Shown: positions 7,951-16,334 of the stretch, piece by piece
Numbering within the stretch: position 1 is the first letter of the stretch
Layout: the number at the start of each line of letters is the position of its first letter
Assembly (NCBI RefSeq): GCF_000519185.1
Contig: NZ_JAFA01000002.1
Span: 310,001-374,000, forward strand
DNA from: Paraburkholderia nodosa DSM 21604
GTDB taxonomy: Bacteria; Pseudomonadota; Gammaproteobacteria; Burkholderiales; Burkholderiaceae
Length of the DNA stretch: 64,000 nt
Direction: 5' to 3'
Notes under the pieces: generated by a model
Seen by the model: the letters and a program-made list of their open reading frames with translations, nothing else
Told to the model about the DNA's origin: nothing
Database searches by the model: none
Program-made: the position numbers and the translations under genes

Positions 7951-9092
7951 ACGGCGCGGCCGGTTCTGCCGGCGGCAGCCACCGATCCTTCGAGATAGGC
8001 GACGCCAGCGGCGTCGCCTATGCACGGCGCGGCGCCGCCGAAGCCGCGCGCATTGCCGGGCTCAGCGAGACCGATACCGGACGCCTCGCGATCGTGCTCA
8101 CGGAAGCGGCCACCAACATCCTCAAGCATGCCGGCCATGGCGAGCTGCTCGTGGGCGCGCTGGAGGGCGCGGTGGAGCTGATCGCGCTCGACAGCGGCCC
8201 CGGTATGACCGACGTGGGCATCGCGCTGGCCGACGGCCACTCCACCACCGGCACGCCCGGCACCGGGCTCGGCGCGATCCGGCGGCTCTCGAACCAGTTC
8301 GCCATTTACTCGCAGCCGGGCGCGGGCACGGTGTTGCGCGTGCTCGTGCAGAAAAGCGGCGGCAACGCAGCGCACGCGGCATTCACCAGACCCGAGATCG
8401 GCGGGGTCTGCGTGCCTCACCCCGGCGAGGAAGTCTGCGGCGACGGCTGGCAGGCGCAGGCCGACCAGAGCGGCCTCACGCTCGCACTCGCCGACGGCCT
8501 CGGCCACGGCGCCGAAGCGCACGTGGCCGCGGTGGCCGCGCTCGACATGCTGCGCCGCCGCGCCGGCCTCGCGCCGGCCGCGCTCATGGAACTCTCGCAC
8601 GCGGCCCTGCGCCACACGCGCGGCGCGGCGCTCGCGCTCGTGCGCATCGATCTCGCGCGCGGCGCGCTCGCGTTCTGCGGCACGGGCAACATCTCAGCGG
8701 TCGCGTATGGCGCGGGCCGCCCCACGCAACGCCGCCCGCCGGACGGCCGCCCGTTCGATAGCCGCACCTCAGCCGGCCACGCGCACTGGCCCGCCAGTGC
8801 AGGCGCACCTTCCGCGCGCGAGTGCTACCAGCTCGTCTCGCGCAACGGCATCGTGGGCCACACGATGCGCGGCATCCAGGAGTTCGAGCTGACGTGGGGC
8901 GAGAACGCGCTCCTTGTCCTGCATTCGGACGGCATCGGCACCCGCTGGGACCTCGCCGCCTGGCCCGGACTCGCCAACCAGCCCGCGGTCGTGATCGCGG
9001 CCGTCCTCTACCGAGACTTCGCGCGCCGACGCGACGACGCCACCGTCGTCGTCGTGCGCGCCCGCCCCGGAGTACAGTTGAATCATGAATAA
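7935..9092 (+). CDS. GHKL ATPase - PP2C (RsbX-like) phosphatase fusion
   Basis: 385 residues from ATG 7935, inside the end of rsbT. The N-terminal about 135 residues are a second RsbT/RsbW-type ATPase (TEAATNILKHAGHGELLVG, ALDSGPGM, GTGLGAIRRLSNQFAIYS). The C-terminal about 220 residues are an RsbX/SpoIIE-type PP2C phosphatase: VCGDGWQAQ, TLALADGLGHGAEAHVAA, FCGTGNISA, LVLHSDGIGTRWDL and RDDATVVVV. RsbX dephosphorylates RsbR and RsbS to reset the stressosome. Joining a kinase-like ATPase to this phosphatase suggests a single protein able to bind and reset the scaffold. Stop and next start overlap (9085-9092). Confidence 0.88.
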   Translation: METTLDGAAGSAGGSHRSFEIGDASGVAYARRGAAEAARIAGLSETDTGRLAIVLTEAATNILKHAGHGELLVGALEGAVELIALDSGPGMTDVGIALADGHSTTGTPGTGLGAIRRLSNQFAIYSQPGAGTVLRVLVQKSGGNAAHAAFTRPEIGGVCVPHPGEEVCGDGWQAQADQSGLTLALADGLGHGAEAHVAAVAALDMLRRRAGLAPAALMELSHAALRHTRGAALALVRIDLARGALAFCGTGNISAVAYGAGRPTQRRPPDGRPFDSRTSAGHAHWPASAGAPSARECYQLVSRNGIVGHTMRGIQEFELTWGENALLVLHSDGIGTRWDLAAWPGLANQPAVVIAAVLYRDFARRRDDATVVVVRARPGVQLNHE

Positions 9093-10494
9093 GCCCCTGC
9101 TGCGCATCCGGCTGGAAACCGCCCAGGACGTCGTCGCCGCGCGCCGCCGCGCGCGCGAGCTGGCCGCCGGGCTCGGCTTCTCGCCGCTCGACCAGACGCG
9201 CATTGCGAGCGCCGTCTCCGAAATCGCCCGCAACGCGTTCGAATATGCGGACGGCGGCGAGGTCGCCTTCGCGCTCGAAGGCGAGCGGCCACGCGAAGCG
9301 CTCGCCGTGCAAGTGCGCGACCAGGGCCCCGGCGTGCGCGATCTCGAAGCCGTGCTCGACGGCACCTGGCGCTCGCCCGGCGGCATGGGTCTCGGCATCA
9401 CGGGCAGCCGCCGCCTCATGGACCGCTTCGAAATTCACTCGTCGGCTCGCGGCACGACCGTCACCATGGCGCGCGACTTGCCGCACGAGCGCAGCGAGGC
9501 GAGCGGCCCGGAACTCGAGCGCATCGTGCGCGAACTGGCCGCGCGCAGTCCGCAGGAAGGCGCGCACGGCGACTCGCTCGAAGAGCTGCAGCAGCAGAAC
9601 CGCGAACTCGTCACCGCGCTCGACGAACTGCGCGAACGCCAGGAAGAACTCTCGCGCCTCACGCAGGAACTGGAGGCGACCAACCGCGGCGTGGTGGCGC
9701 TCTACGCAGAACTCGACGAGCGCGCCGAAGAACTGCGCCGCGCCGACATGATGAAGACGCGCTTTCTCTCGAACATGAGCCACGAACTGCGCACGCCGCT
9801 CAGTTCGATCCGCGCGCTCGCCAACCTGCTGCTCAACCGCCTCGACGGCGACCTGAGCGTGGAGCAGGAGCGCCAGGTCAAGCTGATTCTTTCGTCTGCG
9901 GAAAGCTTGGGCGAGACCGTCAACGACCTGCTAGACCTCGCGAAGATCGAAGCCGGCAAAACCGAGGTCGTGCCCACGTGGTTCGAGGCCGCCGACCTCT
10001 TCGCCGCGCTGCGCACGATGCTCGCGCCGCTGCTCGATACGCCGGACGTCACGCTCGAATTCGGCTCCACGGCAGGCCTGCCGCAGCTTTACACCGACGA
10101 GCCCAAACTCATGCAGATCCTGCGCAATTTCGTTTCGAATGCGCTCAAGTACACCGAGTGCGGGCAGATTCGCGTGGGCGCCCAGTGCCTGCCCGGCGAC
10201 GGCGACGAGGCACGCATCACCTTCTTCGTCGCGGACACGGGCATCGGAATTGCTCCCGAACACCACCAGATCATTTTCGAGGAGTTCGGCCAGGTGCAGA
10301 ACCGCCTGCAGCAGCGCGTGAAGGGAACGGGTCTTGGCCTGCCGCTGTGCCGCAAGCTCGCGGCGCTGCTGGGCGGAGAAGTGGGCGTGGAAAGCGAGCC
10401 CGGCGTGGGCTCGACGTTCCGTCTGAGCGTGCCGGTGCGCCTTGCGACGTCCATCGAGGACGAACCCGAGACCTCCGGGGACGCGGCGCCATGA
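9085..10494 (+). CDS. Histidine kinase with N-terminal RsbT/RsbW-like ATPase domain
   Basis: 469 residues. Residues 1-130 form a further RsbW-like GHKL ATPase (VSEIARNAFEYADGGEVAF, DQGPGVRDLE, GGMGLGITGSRRLMDRF). Residues about 155-225 form a Glu/Gln-rich coiled coil (SLEELQQQNRELVTALDELRERQEEL). Then come HisKA with the phospho-accepting His in FLSNMSHELRTPLSSI and a catalytic HATPase (NFVSNALKYTE, VADTGIGIAPE, GTGLGLPLCRKLAALLGG). There is no membrane segment, so it is cytoplasmic. The two ATPase modules suggest that stressosome-type signals feed directly into phosphorelay. It starts inside the preceding gene and overlaps the following gene by four bases. Confidence 0.9.
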   Translation: MNKPLLRIRLETAQDVVAARRRARELAAGLGFSPLDQTRIASAVSEIARNAFEYADGGEVAFALEGERPREALAVQVRDQGPGVRDLEAVLDGTWRSPGGMGLGITGSRRLMDRFEIHSSARGTTVTMARDLPHERSEASGPELERIVRELAARSPQEGAHGDSLEELQQQNRELVTALDELRERQEELSRLTQELEATNRGVVALYAELDERAEELRRADMMKTRFLSNMSHELRTPLSSIRALANLLLNRLDGDLSVEQERQVKLILSSAESLGETVNDLLDLAKIEAGKTEVVPTWFEAADLFAALRTMLAPLLDTPDVTLEFGSTAGLPQLYTDEPKLMQILRNFVSNALKYTECGQIRVGAQCLPGDGDEARITFFVADTGIGIAPEHHQIIFEEFGQVQNRLQQRVKGTGLGLPLCRKLAALLGGEVGVESEPGVGSTFRLSVPVRLATSIEDEPETSGDAAP

Positions 10495-12014
10495 ACGCGC
10501 ACACCACGCTCATCCTCAACGTCGACGACAACGAAGGCGCGCGTTACGTGAAGTCGCGCGTGCTGCGCCACGCCGGCTACCCCGTGATCGAAGCCGCGAC
10601 GGGCCAGGCCGCGCTCGAAGCCGTGCGCGCGCAGGCGCCTGCGATCGTGCTGCTCGACGTGAAGCTGCCCGACATCAGCGGTATCGAGGTGTGCCGCCTC
10701 ATCAAGGCGGACCCGGAGACGAACTCCACGCTCGTGCTGCAAACCTCCGCCGCCGCGGTGCAAACGCGCGACAAGATTCTCGCGCTCGACGGCGGCGCCG
10801 ACAGCTACCTCACCGAGCCCGTCGAGCCCGCCGAGCTGGTGGCGAACGTGCGCGCGCTCCTGCGCCTCTACGCTGCCGAAAAGGCGCTGCGCGACGCCGA
10901 CCGCCGCAAGGACCGCTTTCTCGCGACGCTCGCGCACGAACTGCGCAATCCGCTCGCGCCGATTCGCAACGCCATCGAACTGCTCGATCCGCGCCACGGC
11001 GCGAACGACGCCATGCGCGCCGACGCGCGGCAAATCGCGAGCCGCCAGGTCGAGCATCTCGGCCGCCTCGTCGACGACCTGCTCGACGTCTCGCGCATCT
11101 CGCACGGCAAGATCGCGCTGCAGATGAGCACGCTCGACCTGCGCGAGATCGTCCAGATCGCCGTGGAAACGAGCCGGCCCTTCCTCGACGCGAAATCGCA
11201 AACGCTCACGGTCGAGATCGACTGCGAGCCGTGCCATGTGACCGGCGACGCGATACGCGTGGCGCAGATCATCAGCAACCTGCTCTCCAACGCCGCGAAG
11301 TACACGGCCGCGGGCGGCCAGATCGCATTGCGGCTCGAAGCGGACGTCTACGAGATCCTGATTCGCGTGCGCGACAATGGCATCGGCATCGCGCCCGACG
11401 AGCTGCCCTATGTGTTCGAGCTTTTCATGCAGTCGCGCGAAGCCGTGAAGCGCGCCGATGGCGGCCTCGGCATCGGCCTCGCTCTCGTGCGCGAACTCGC
11501 GGAACTGCATGGCGGCTCGGTGGGCGCGCATTCGGACGGGCTTGGGCACGGCTCGGAGTTCGTCGTGCGTCTGCCGCTCGCGCGGGCGCCGCCGTGCGAA
11601 GCGCCGCACGACGACACGCGAGGCGCCGGGGAACAGACTGCGCCGCCGCGCCGCCGCGTGCTGATCGCCGACGACAACGTCGATTCCGCGTCCTCGCTGC
11701 TCATGCTGCTGGAACTCGAAGGGCACGAGGTGCGCGTGGCGCACGACGGCCAGAGCGCGCTCGCGCTCGCGCAGAGCTTCCTGCCCCACGTGGCGATTCT
11801 CGACATCGGCTTGCCCGGCATGGATGGTCACGCGCTGGCGAAAGCGCTGCGCGCCGAACCAGCCACCGCGCACGTGCAATTGATCGCGCTCACGGGCTAC
11901 GGCCAGGAGAGCGACCGCCAGGCGGCGAGCGAGGCTGGCTTCGACCGGCATCTGGTCAAGCCCGCGCCGTTCGACGAGATCCTGCGGGAAATCGAAAGCG
12001 CACCGCCGGATTGA
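10491..12014 (+). CDS. Hybrid histidine kinase, REC-HisKA-HATPase-REC
   Basis: 507 residues from ATG 10491, which overlaps the stop of the preceding kinase (ATGA). An N-terminal receiver (about 8-125; LILNVDDNEGARY, Asp in IVLLDVKLPDISG) is followed by HisKA (FLATLAHELRNPLAPIRNAIELL), HATPase (NLLSNAAKYTAAGG, VRDNGIGIAPDELP, GGLGIGLALVRELAELHGG) and a second receiver (about 390-505; VLIADDNVDSASSLLMLLELEGHEV, VAILDIGLPGMDG, ALTGYGQESD). No DNA-binding domain or membrane segment is present. It is probably the last relay of this operon; its output must be a separate protein not encoded nearby or phosphotransfer to another regulator. Confidence 0.93.
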   Translation: MNAHTTLILNVDDNEGARYVKSRVLRHAGYPVIEAATGQAALEAVRAQAPAIVLLDVKLPDISGIEVCRLIKADPETNSTLVLQTSAAAVQTRDKILALDGGADSYLTEPVEPAELVANVRALLRLYAAEKALRDADRRKDRFLATLAHELRNPLAPIRNAIELLDPRHGANDAMRADARQIASRQVEHLGRLVDDLLDVSRISHGKIALQMSTLDLREIVQIAVETSRPFLDAKSQTLTVEIDCEPCHVTGDAIRVAQIISNLLSNAAKYTAAGGQIALRLEADVYEILIRVRDNGIGIAPDELPYVFELFMQSREAVKRADGGLGIGLALVRELAELHGGSVGAHSDGLGHGSEFVVRLPLARAPPCEAPHDDTRGAGEQTAPPRRRVLIADDNVDSASSLLMLLELEGHEVRVAHDGQSALALAQSFLPHVAILDIGLPGMDGHALAKALRAEPATAHVQLIALTGYGQESDRQAASEAGFDRHLVKPAPFDEILREIESAPPD

Positions 12015-12168
12015 GTGACGCCGTGCGGTCCGCCTGCCGACCGTTCGCGCCACCCGATCCCCGTTCGCGCCCGTTTCCCCACGCTTCGTCGCATCCCGCT
12101 CGCCCGCCCCGCCCCCATTCACCACACTGCAGACATCGCCCCCGCTCGACCCGCGAAGGAGAGCCAGC

Positions 12169-12546
12169 ATGTCCGCCATCATTGCCGCGCACATCGTCGC
12201 CGCAACGCTTTCTGTCATACTCGGAACCGCCGTCATGCTGGCCGAAAAGGGCAGCGCGCGGCACAAGTGGCTCGGCCGTCTCTGGGCGCTGACGATGTTC
12301 GCCGCCGCGCTCAGTTCGTTCGACATCCGCGAGCTGCATCCGGGGCATCTGTCCTGGGTGCACGGCCTGTCGCTGCTGACGTTCGCGAGCGTTGGGCGCG
12401 CCATCTGGGCGATCCGCCACGGCAACGTCCGCGGCCATCGCCTCGCCATGCGCGGTTCGTTCTTCAGTCTCATCGCTGCCGGTCTCGCCGCCGTTGCGAC
12501 GCCGCACCGGCTGCTCAACCTCATCGTCACGAGCTGGATCGCATGA
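12169..12546 (+). CDS. DUF2306 family small membrane protein
   Basis: 125 residues with a good RBS (AAGGAGAGCCAGC). Four hydrophobic segments are visible (IIAAHIVAATLSVILGTAVML, LGRLWALTMFAAALSS, LSWVHGLSLLTFASVGRAIWAI, FFSLIAAGLAAVATP) and the order HIVAA / KGSARHKWLGRLWAL / HPGHLSWVH resembles DUF2306 proteins, whose function is not established. The stop overlaps the start of the LytS-like kinase by four bases (ATGA), so the two are translationally coupled and may function as one sensory unit. Confidence 0.82.
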   Translation: MSAIIAAHIVAATLSVILGTAVMLAEKGSARHKWLGRLWALTMFAAALSSFDIRELHPGHLSWVHGLSLLTFASVGRAIWAIRHGNVRGHRLAMRGSFFSLIAAGLAAVATPHRLLNLIVTSWIA

Positions 12547-13679
12547 TTCCTGGCATGCACGTCGAGTTTCCGAACGCCGCCGCCCGCCTCCCCGCGCCGG
12601 CGGCCAATGTCCTGATCGCCGGATTCGCGCGCGAGGGCGTGATCGTCGTGATCGGCAACGCGCTGATTGCGGTCGCGCTCACCGCCGCGGGCGTGCACGA
12701 GCGATTCATCGACAACCTCGTCTTCAGTCAGGCGATCGGGCTTTCGATCATGCTGCTGCTCGACGTCGGCCGCTTTTTCCTGCAACGCCACAATGCGCTC
12801 ACGGGCCCGCGGCTCGCCCTCGCGATGGTGCTCGCCATCGTGCTCGGCGCGTCGCTCGGGCGCGGCATCGCGAGCGTGGTGCTCGGGATCGGCTTGCACA
12901 ACGCGTTCGCGACGAAGGATCTCGCGCTCACCGGCTGGATCGCGCTGACCGCCACGCTGCTCGTCACCTGGTACGGCTGGTCGCGCACGCGCATTGCCGA
13001 GCTGAGCGAGCAGGTCGCGCACACGGCATGGCAAAAGGAAGCCGCCGAGCGCACGGCGCTCAGCGCGCGCCTGCAGGCACTGCAGGCGCAGATCGAGCCG
13101 CACTTTCTCTTCAACACGCTGGCGACGCTCGACAGCCTGATCGCGTCCGACCCGCCGCGTGCGCGCGACCTGCTCGCGAGCCTCAACCGCTTCCTGCGCG
13201 CGACGCTGGAGGCCTCGCGCGCGCAAAGCGAAACGCTCGCGGTGCAGTTCAAGGTGCTCGAATCGATGCTCGCCGTGCACGCCATGCGCATCGGCCCGCG
13301 CCTCGCGTATGCGCTCGACCTGCCGCGCGATTGCGCAGAACTCCCGGTGCCGCCCATGCTCTTGCAGCCGCTCGTGGAGAACGCGCTCAAGCATGGCATT
13401 CAGGGTGCGCTCGAGGGCGGCAGAATCGACGTCCTCGCACGCCGCGACGGTGAGCATGTCGAGCTGAGCGTGACCGATACGGGCCCGGGCTTCGGCGCGA
13501 CGCCGGGCACCCAGGGCGCGGGCGTCGGGCTCGTGAACGTGCGCGAGCGGCTTGCGGCGCTCTATGGCGAGCAAGCGTCGCTCACGCTGATCGAGAACGT
13601 TCCGCATGGCCTCGTTGCGCGGGTGCGCCTGCCGCTGCGCGATACCGTTGGCGCAAGCGTGCAGGAGTCCAGATCATGA
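12543..13679 (+). CDS. LytS/YehU-family membrane histidine kinase
   Basis: 378 residues from ATG 12543. About four N-terminal membrane segments (residues about 20-150: VLIAGFAREGVIVVIGNALI, FSQAIGLSIMLLLDVGRFFL, LALAMVLAIVLGASLG, GWIALTATLLVTWYGW) are followed by a short coiled linker and the His_kinase domain typical of LytS/YehU: LQAQIEPHFLFNTLATLDSLI with the phospho-accepting His, then MLLQPLVENALKHGI and a DTGPGFG / GVGLVNVRERLAALYG ATP lid. It partners with the LytTR regulator whose start overlaps its stop. No large sensor domain is present, so the membrane part, possibly with the DUF2306 protein, senses the signal. Confidence 0.92.
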   Translation: MIPGMHVEFPNAAARLPAPAANVLIAGFAREGVIVVIGNALIAVALTAAGVHERFIDNLVFSQAIGLSIMLLLDVGRFFLQRHNALTGPRLALAMVLAIVLGASLGRGIASVVLGIGLHNAFATKDLALTGWIALTATLLVTWYGWSRTRIAELSEQVAHTAWQKEAAERTALSARLQALQAQIEPHFLFNTLATLDSLIASDPPRARDLLASLNRFLRATLEASRAQSETLAVQFKVLESMLAVHAMRIGPRLAYALDLPRDCAELPVPPMLLQPLVENALKHGIQGALEGGRIDVLARRDGEHVELSVTDTGPGFGATPGTQGAGVGLVNVRERLAALYGEQASLTLIENVPHGLVARVRLPLRDTVGASVQESRS

Positions 13680-14575
13680 AGCGCCACACGCCCGCCGATA
13701 CCGCACAGCAAAGCGACGCCGCGCACCGCTCGCCCGACACCCCGACCGCGCTGATCGCCGAGGACGAGCCGCTGATCGCCGCCGCCCTGGAGCGCGAACT
13801 CGCCGCCGTGTGGCCGGAACTGCGCATCGTGGCGACGGCCGGCAACGGCCACGACGCCATCGAGCGCATCGGCGCGCTCGCGCCCGACATCGCGTTCCTC
13901 GACATCGCCATGCCGGGCGCGACCGGCCTCGATGTCGCGCGCGCGTGCGCGAATCTCGCCGCGCCGCCGCAGATCGTGTTCGTGACCGCCTACGACGCCT
14001 ACGCGCTCGAAGCCTTCGAGGCCGCGGCCATCGACTATCTGCTCAAGCCCGTGGAGACGGCGCGGCTCGCGCGCACGGTGGAGCGCCTGCGCGCCCGGCT
14101 CGCGCGATCGTCGGCGAACGACGCCGAGGCGCCGCAGATGCAGGCCGATCTGCAACGCGTGCTGCGCCAGCTGGAAACGATCACCGAGGACGTCCGCGAA
14201 GCGCGTGCCGGTGCGCGAGCGGGCAATGCCGAGAGCGCACCGCGCGGGACGCCGCTGCGTTATCTGCGCGCCTCCAGCGGCAATGACATCCGCATGGTGC
14301 CGGTGGAAGATGTTTTGTACTTCGAAGCAGCCGACAAATATGTCGTGGTCACGACGCGCAGCGGCGAACTGCTGATCCGCACCAGCCTGCGGGAGTTATG
14401 CGCGCAACTGGACCCGGCGCGCTTCTGGCAGGTTCACCGCGGCACGGTGGTCAACGTGGACCAGGTGGAATGCGCCTCGGTCAGCGCGATCGGGAAGATG
14501 ACGTTGAGGCTGCGCGGCCACGCGGGCGCCCTCGACGTGAGCCGCCAGTACGCCCACCTGTTCAAGCAGATGTGA
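13676..14575 (+). CDS. LytTR-family response regulator
   Basis: 299 residues, starting in an ATGA overlap with the kinase stop. The receiver domain (about 20-145) has the acidic pair AEDEP, the phosphorylated Asp in IAFLDIAMPGATG, the Thr in VFVTAYDAYALEAF and the Lys in YLLKPV. A linker of about 50 residues with a coiled portion leads to the C-terminal LytTR DNA-binding domain (about 200-295): VPVEDVLYFEAADKYVVVTT, LLIRTSLRELCAQLDPARFWQVHRGTVVNV and a VSRQYAHLFKQ end. These regulators bind pairs of direct repeats. The target genes are unknown. Confidence 0.93.
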   Translation: MKRHTPADTAQQSDAAHRSPDTPTALIAEDEPLIAAALERELAAVWPELRIVATAGNGHDAIERIGALAPDIAFLDIAMPGATGLDVARACANLAAPPQIVFVTAYDAYALEAFEAAAIDYLLKPVETARLARTVERLRARLARSSANDAEAPQMQADLQRVLRQLETITEDVREARAGARAGNAESAPRGTPLRYLRASSGNDIRMVPVEDVLYFEAADKYVVVTTRSGELLIRTSLRELCAQLDPARFWQVHRGTVVNVDQVECASVSAIGKMTLRLRGHAGALDVSRQYAHLFKQM

Positions 14576-14602
14576 CGCGCGCCGCGACAACGGCAAACGC
14601 CT

Positions 14603-15391
14603 TCAACGCGGCTCGCTTTTCAAATACCGCTGGGGCGGCTCGCCCATCGTCTTGCGGAACATCGAGATGAACGCACTCGAATTCGCATAGCCGAGTTCGG
14701 CCGCGATCTCCGCCACGCGCACGCCCTGGGCGAGCTTCGACACGGCCTCGACGATGCGCAGCTGCTGGCGCCAGTGGCCGAACGTCAACCCGGTCTCGTC
14801 CTTGAAGCGCCTCGCGAGCGTGCGCTCGCTCGCCCCCACGCGCTCGCCCCAGATCGCGAGCGAGTCGCCATTGGCCGGTGCCGCCAGCAGGAAATCGCAA
14901 ATCTGCCGCAAACGCCGGTCGAGCGGCAGCGGCAACCCGCCGCCCGAGGCCTCGCGCGAAGCGCGCATTTCACTGAGCAACAGCGGCGTAATGAGCGCGT
15001 GGCGGCTCTCCGGGTCGTGCTCGCAGTCTTCGACCAGCGCCGCCACCAGTTCGCGCAACAGCGGCGAAACCCGCACCGCGTGGCACGCGGATTCCGGCCA
15101 CGGCGACGCCTCCGGCTCGAACGACACGCTATGCATGCACACCGCGCTCGTCGCGATCCACTCGTGGCCCAGGCGCGGCGCGATCCACAGTCCGCGCTGC
15201 GGTCCGAGCGTCCACATGCCGATGGGCGTCATCACGCGCAGCACCCCGCTCATCGTGAAGACGAACCGCCCCTGATCGTGCAATTGCCACGTTCCCCTAT
15301 GGGCGGCGTCGTATTCATAGCTTGTCGCCATGATTGGCCGTTCGCGCTTGCGGTGCGGGATTTCGGGCCGTTGCCGCCAGATCTGATCCAC
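14603..15391 (-). CDS. AraC-family transcriptional regulator
   Basis: 262 residues from a GTG at 15391 that has AAGGA ten bases upstream; ATG 15331 is an alternative but would remove the first cupin strand (RPIMATSYEYDAAHR). The N-terminal half is a cupin-like sensor typical of one AraC subgroup (GTWQLHDQGRFVFTMSGVLRVMTPIGMWTLGPQRGLWIAP). The C-terminal half holds two helix-turn-helix motifs: LAIWGERVGASERTLARRFKDETGLTFGHWRQQLRIVEAV and VAEIAAELGYANSSAFISMFRKTMGEPPQRYL. It is convergent with the LytTR regulator gene. No target or ligand is evident; adjacent efflux genes, common partners of this subgroup, are absent. Confidence 0.9.
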   Translation of the reverse strand: MDQIWRQRPEIPHRKRERPIMATSYEYDAAHRGTWQLHDQGRFVFTMSGVLRVMTPIGMWTLGPQRGLWIAPRLGHEWIATSAVCMHSVSFEPEASPWPESACHAVRVSPLLRELVAALVEDCEHDPESRHALITPLLLSEMRASREASGGGLPLPLDRRLRQICDFLLAAPANGDSLAIWGERVGASERTLARRFKDETGLTFGHWRQQLRIVEAVSKLAQGVRVAEIAAELGYANSSAFISMFRKTMGEPPQRYLKSEPR

Positions 15392-15519
15392 GATCGGAAA
15401 TTCCTTCGCTGATTTTCCAGAAAAATAGCTATTTCGCGCAATTTATGTCCGGCACGTCGCGCGCCGGGTCGTCGTGTCTCTTATTTTGCATCGGATGACG
15501 ATTAATTGCTAATGCGAAC

Positions 15520-15532
15520 GATAATGATTCTC
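15520..15532. promoter_or_regulatory. Partial Fur-box-like sequence
   Basis: GATAATGATTCTC matches the left nine bases of the Fur consensus (GATAATGAT) perfectly but the right half poorly. It sits in the AT-rich 15392-15572 gap between the AraC start and the end of livF. No iron gene is visible on either side, so function is doubtful. Confidence 0.2.
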
Positions 15533-15572
15533 TATACGCTGAACGGATAGTCCAGAGAACCGGTTTGGCGGC

Positions 15573-16324
<752 letters not shown>

Positions 16325-16334
<10 letters not shown>

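Noticed and set aside
10089..13607. 1172-codon open frame on the minus strand
   Set aside because: It is antisense to the histidine kinase genes, Arg/Ala/His-rich with no domain-like sequence, and has no RBS. It is a high-GC codon-bias shadow.
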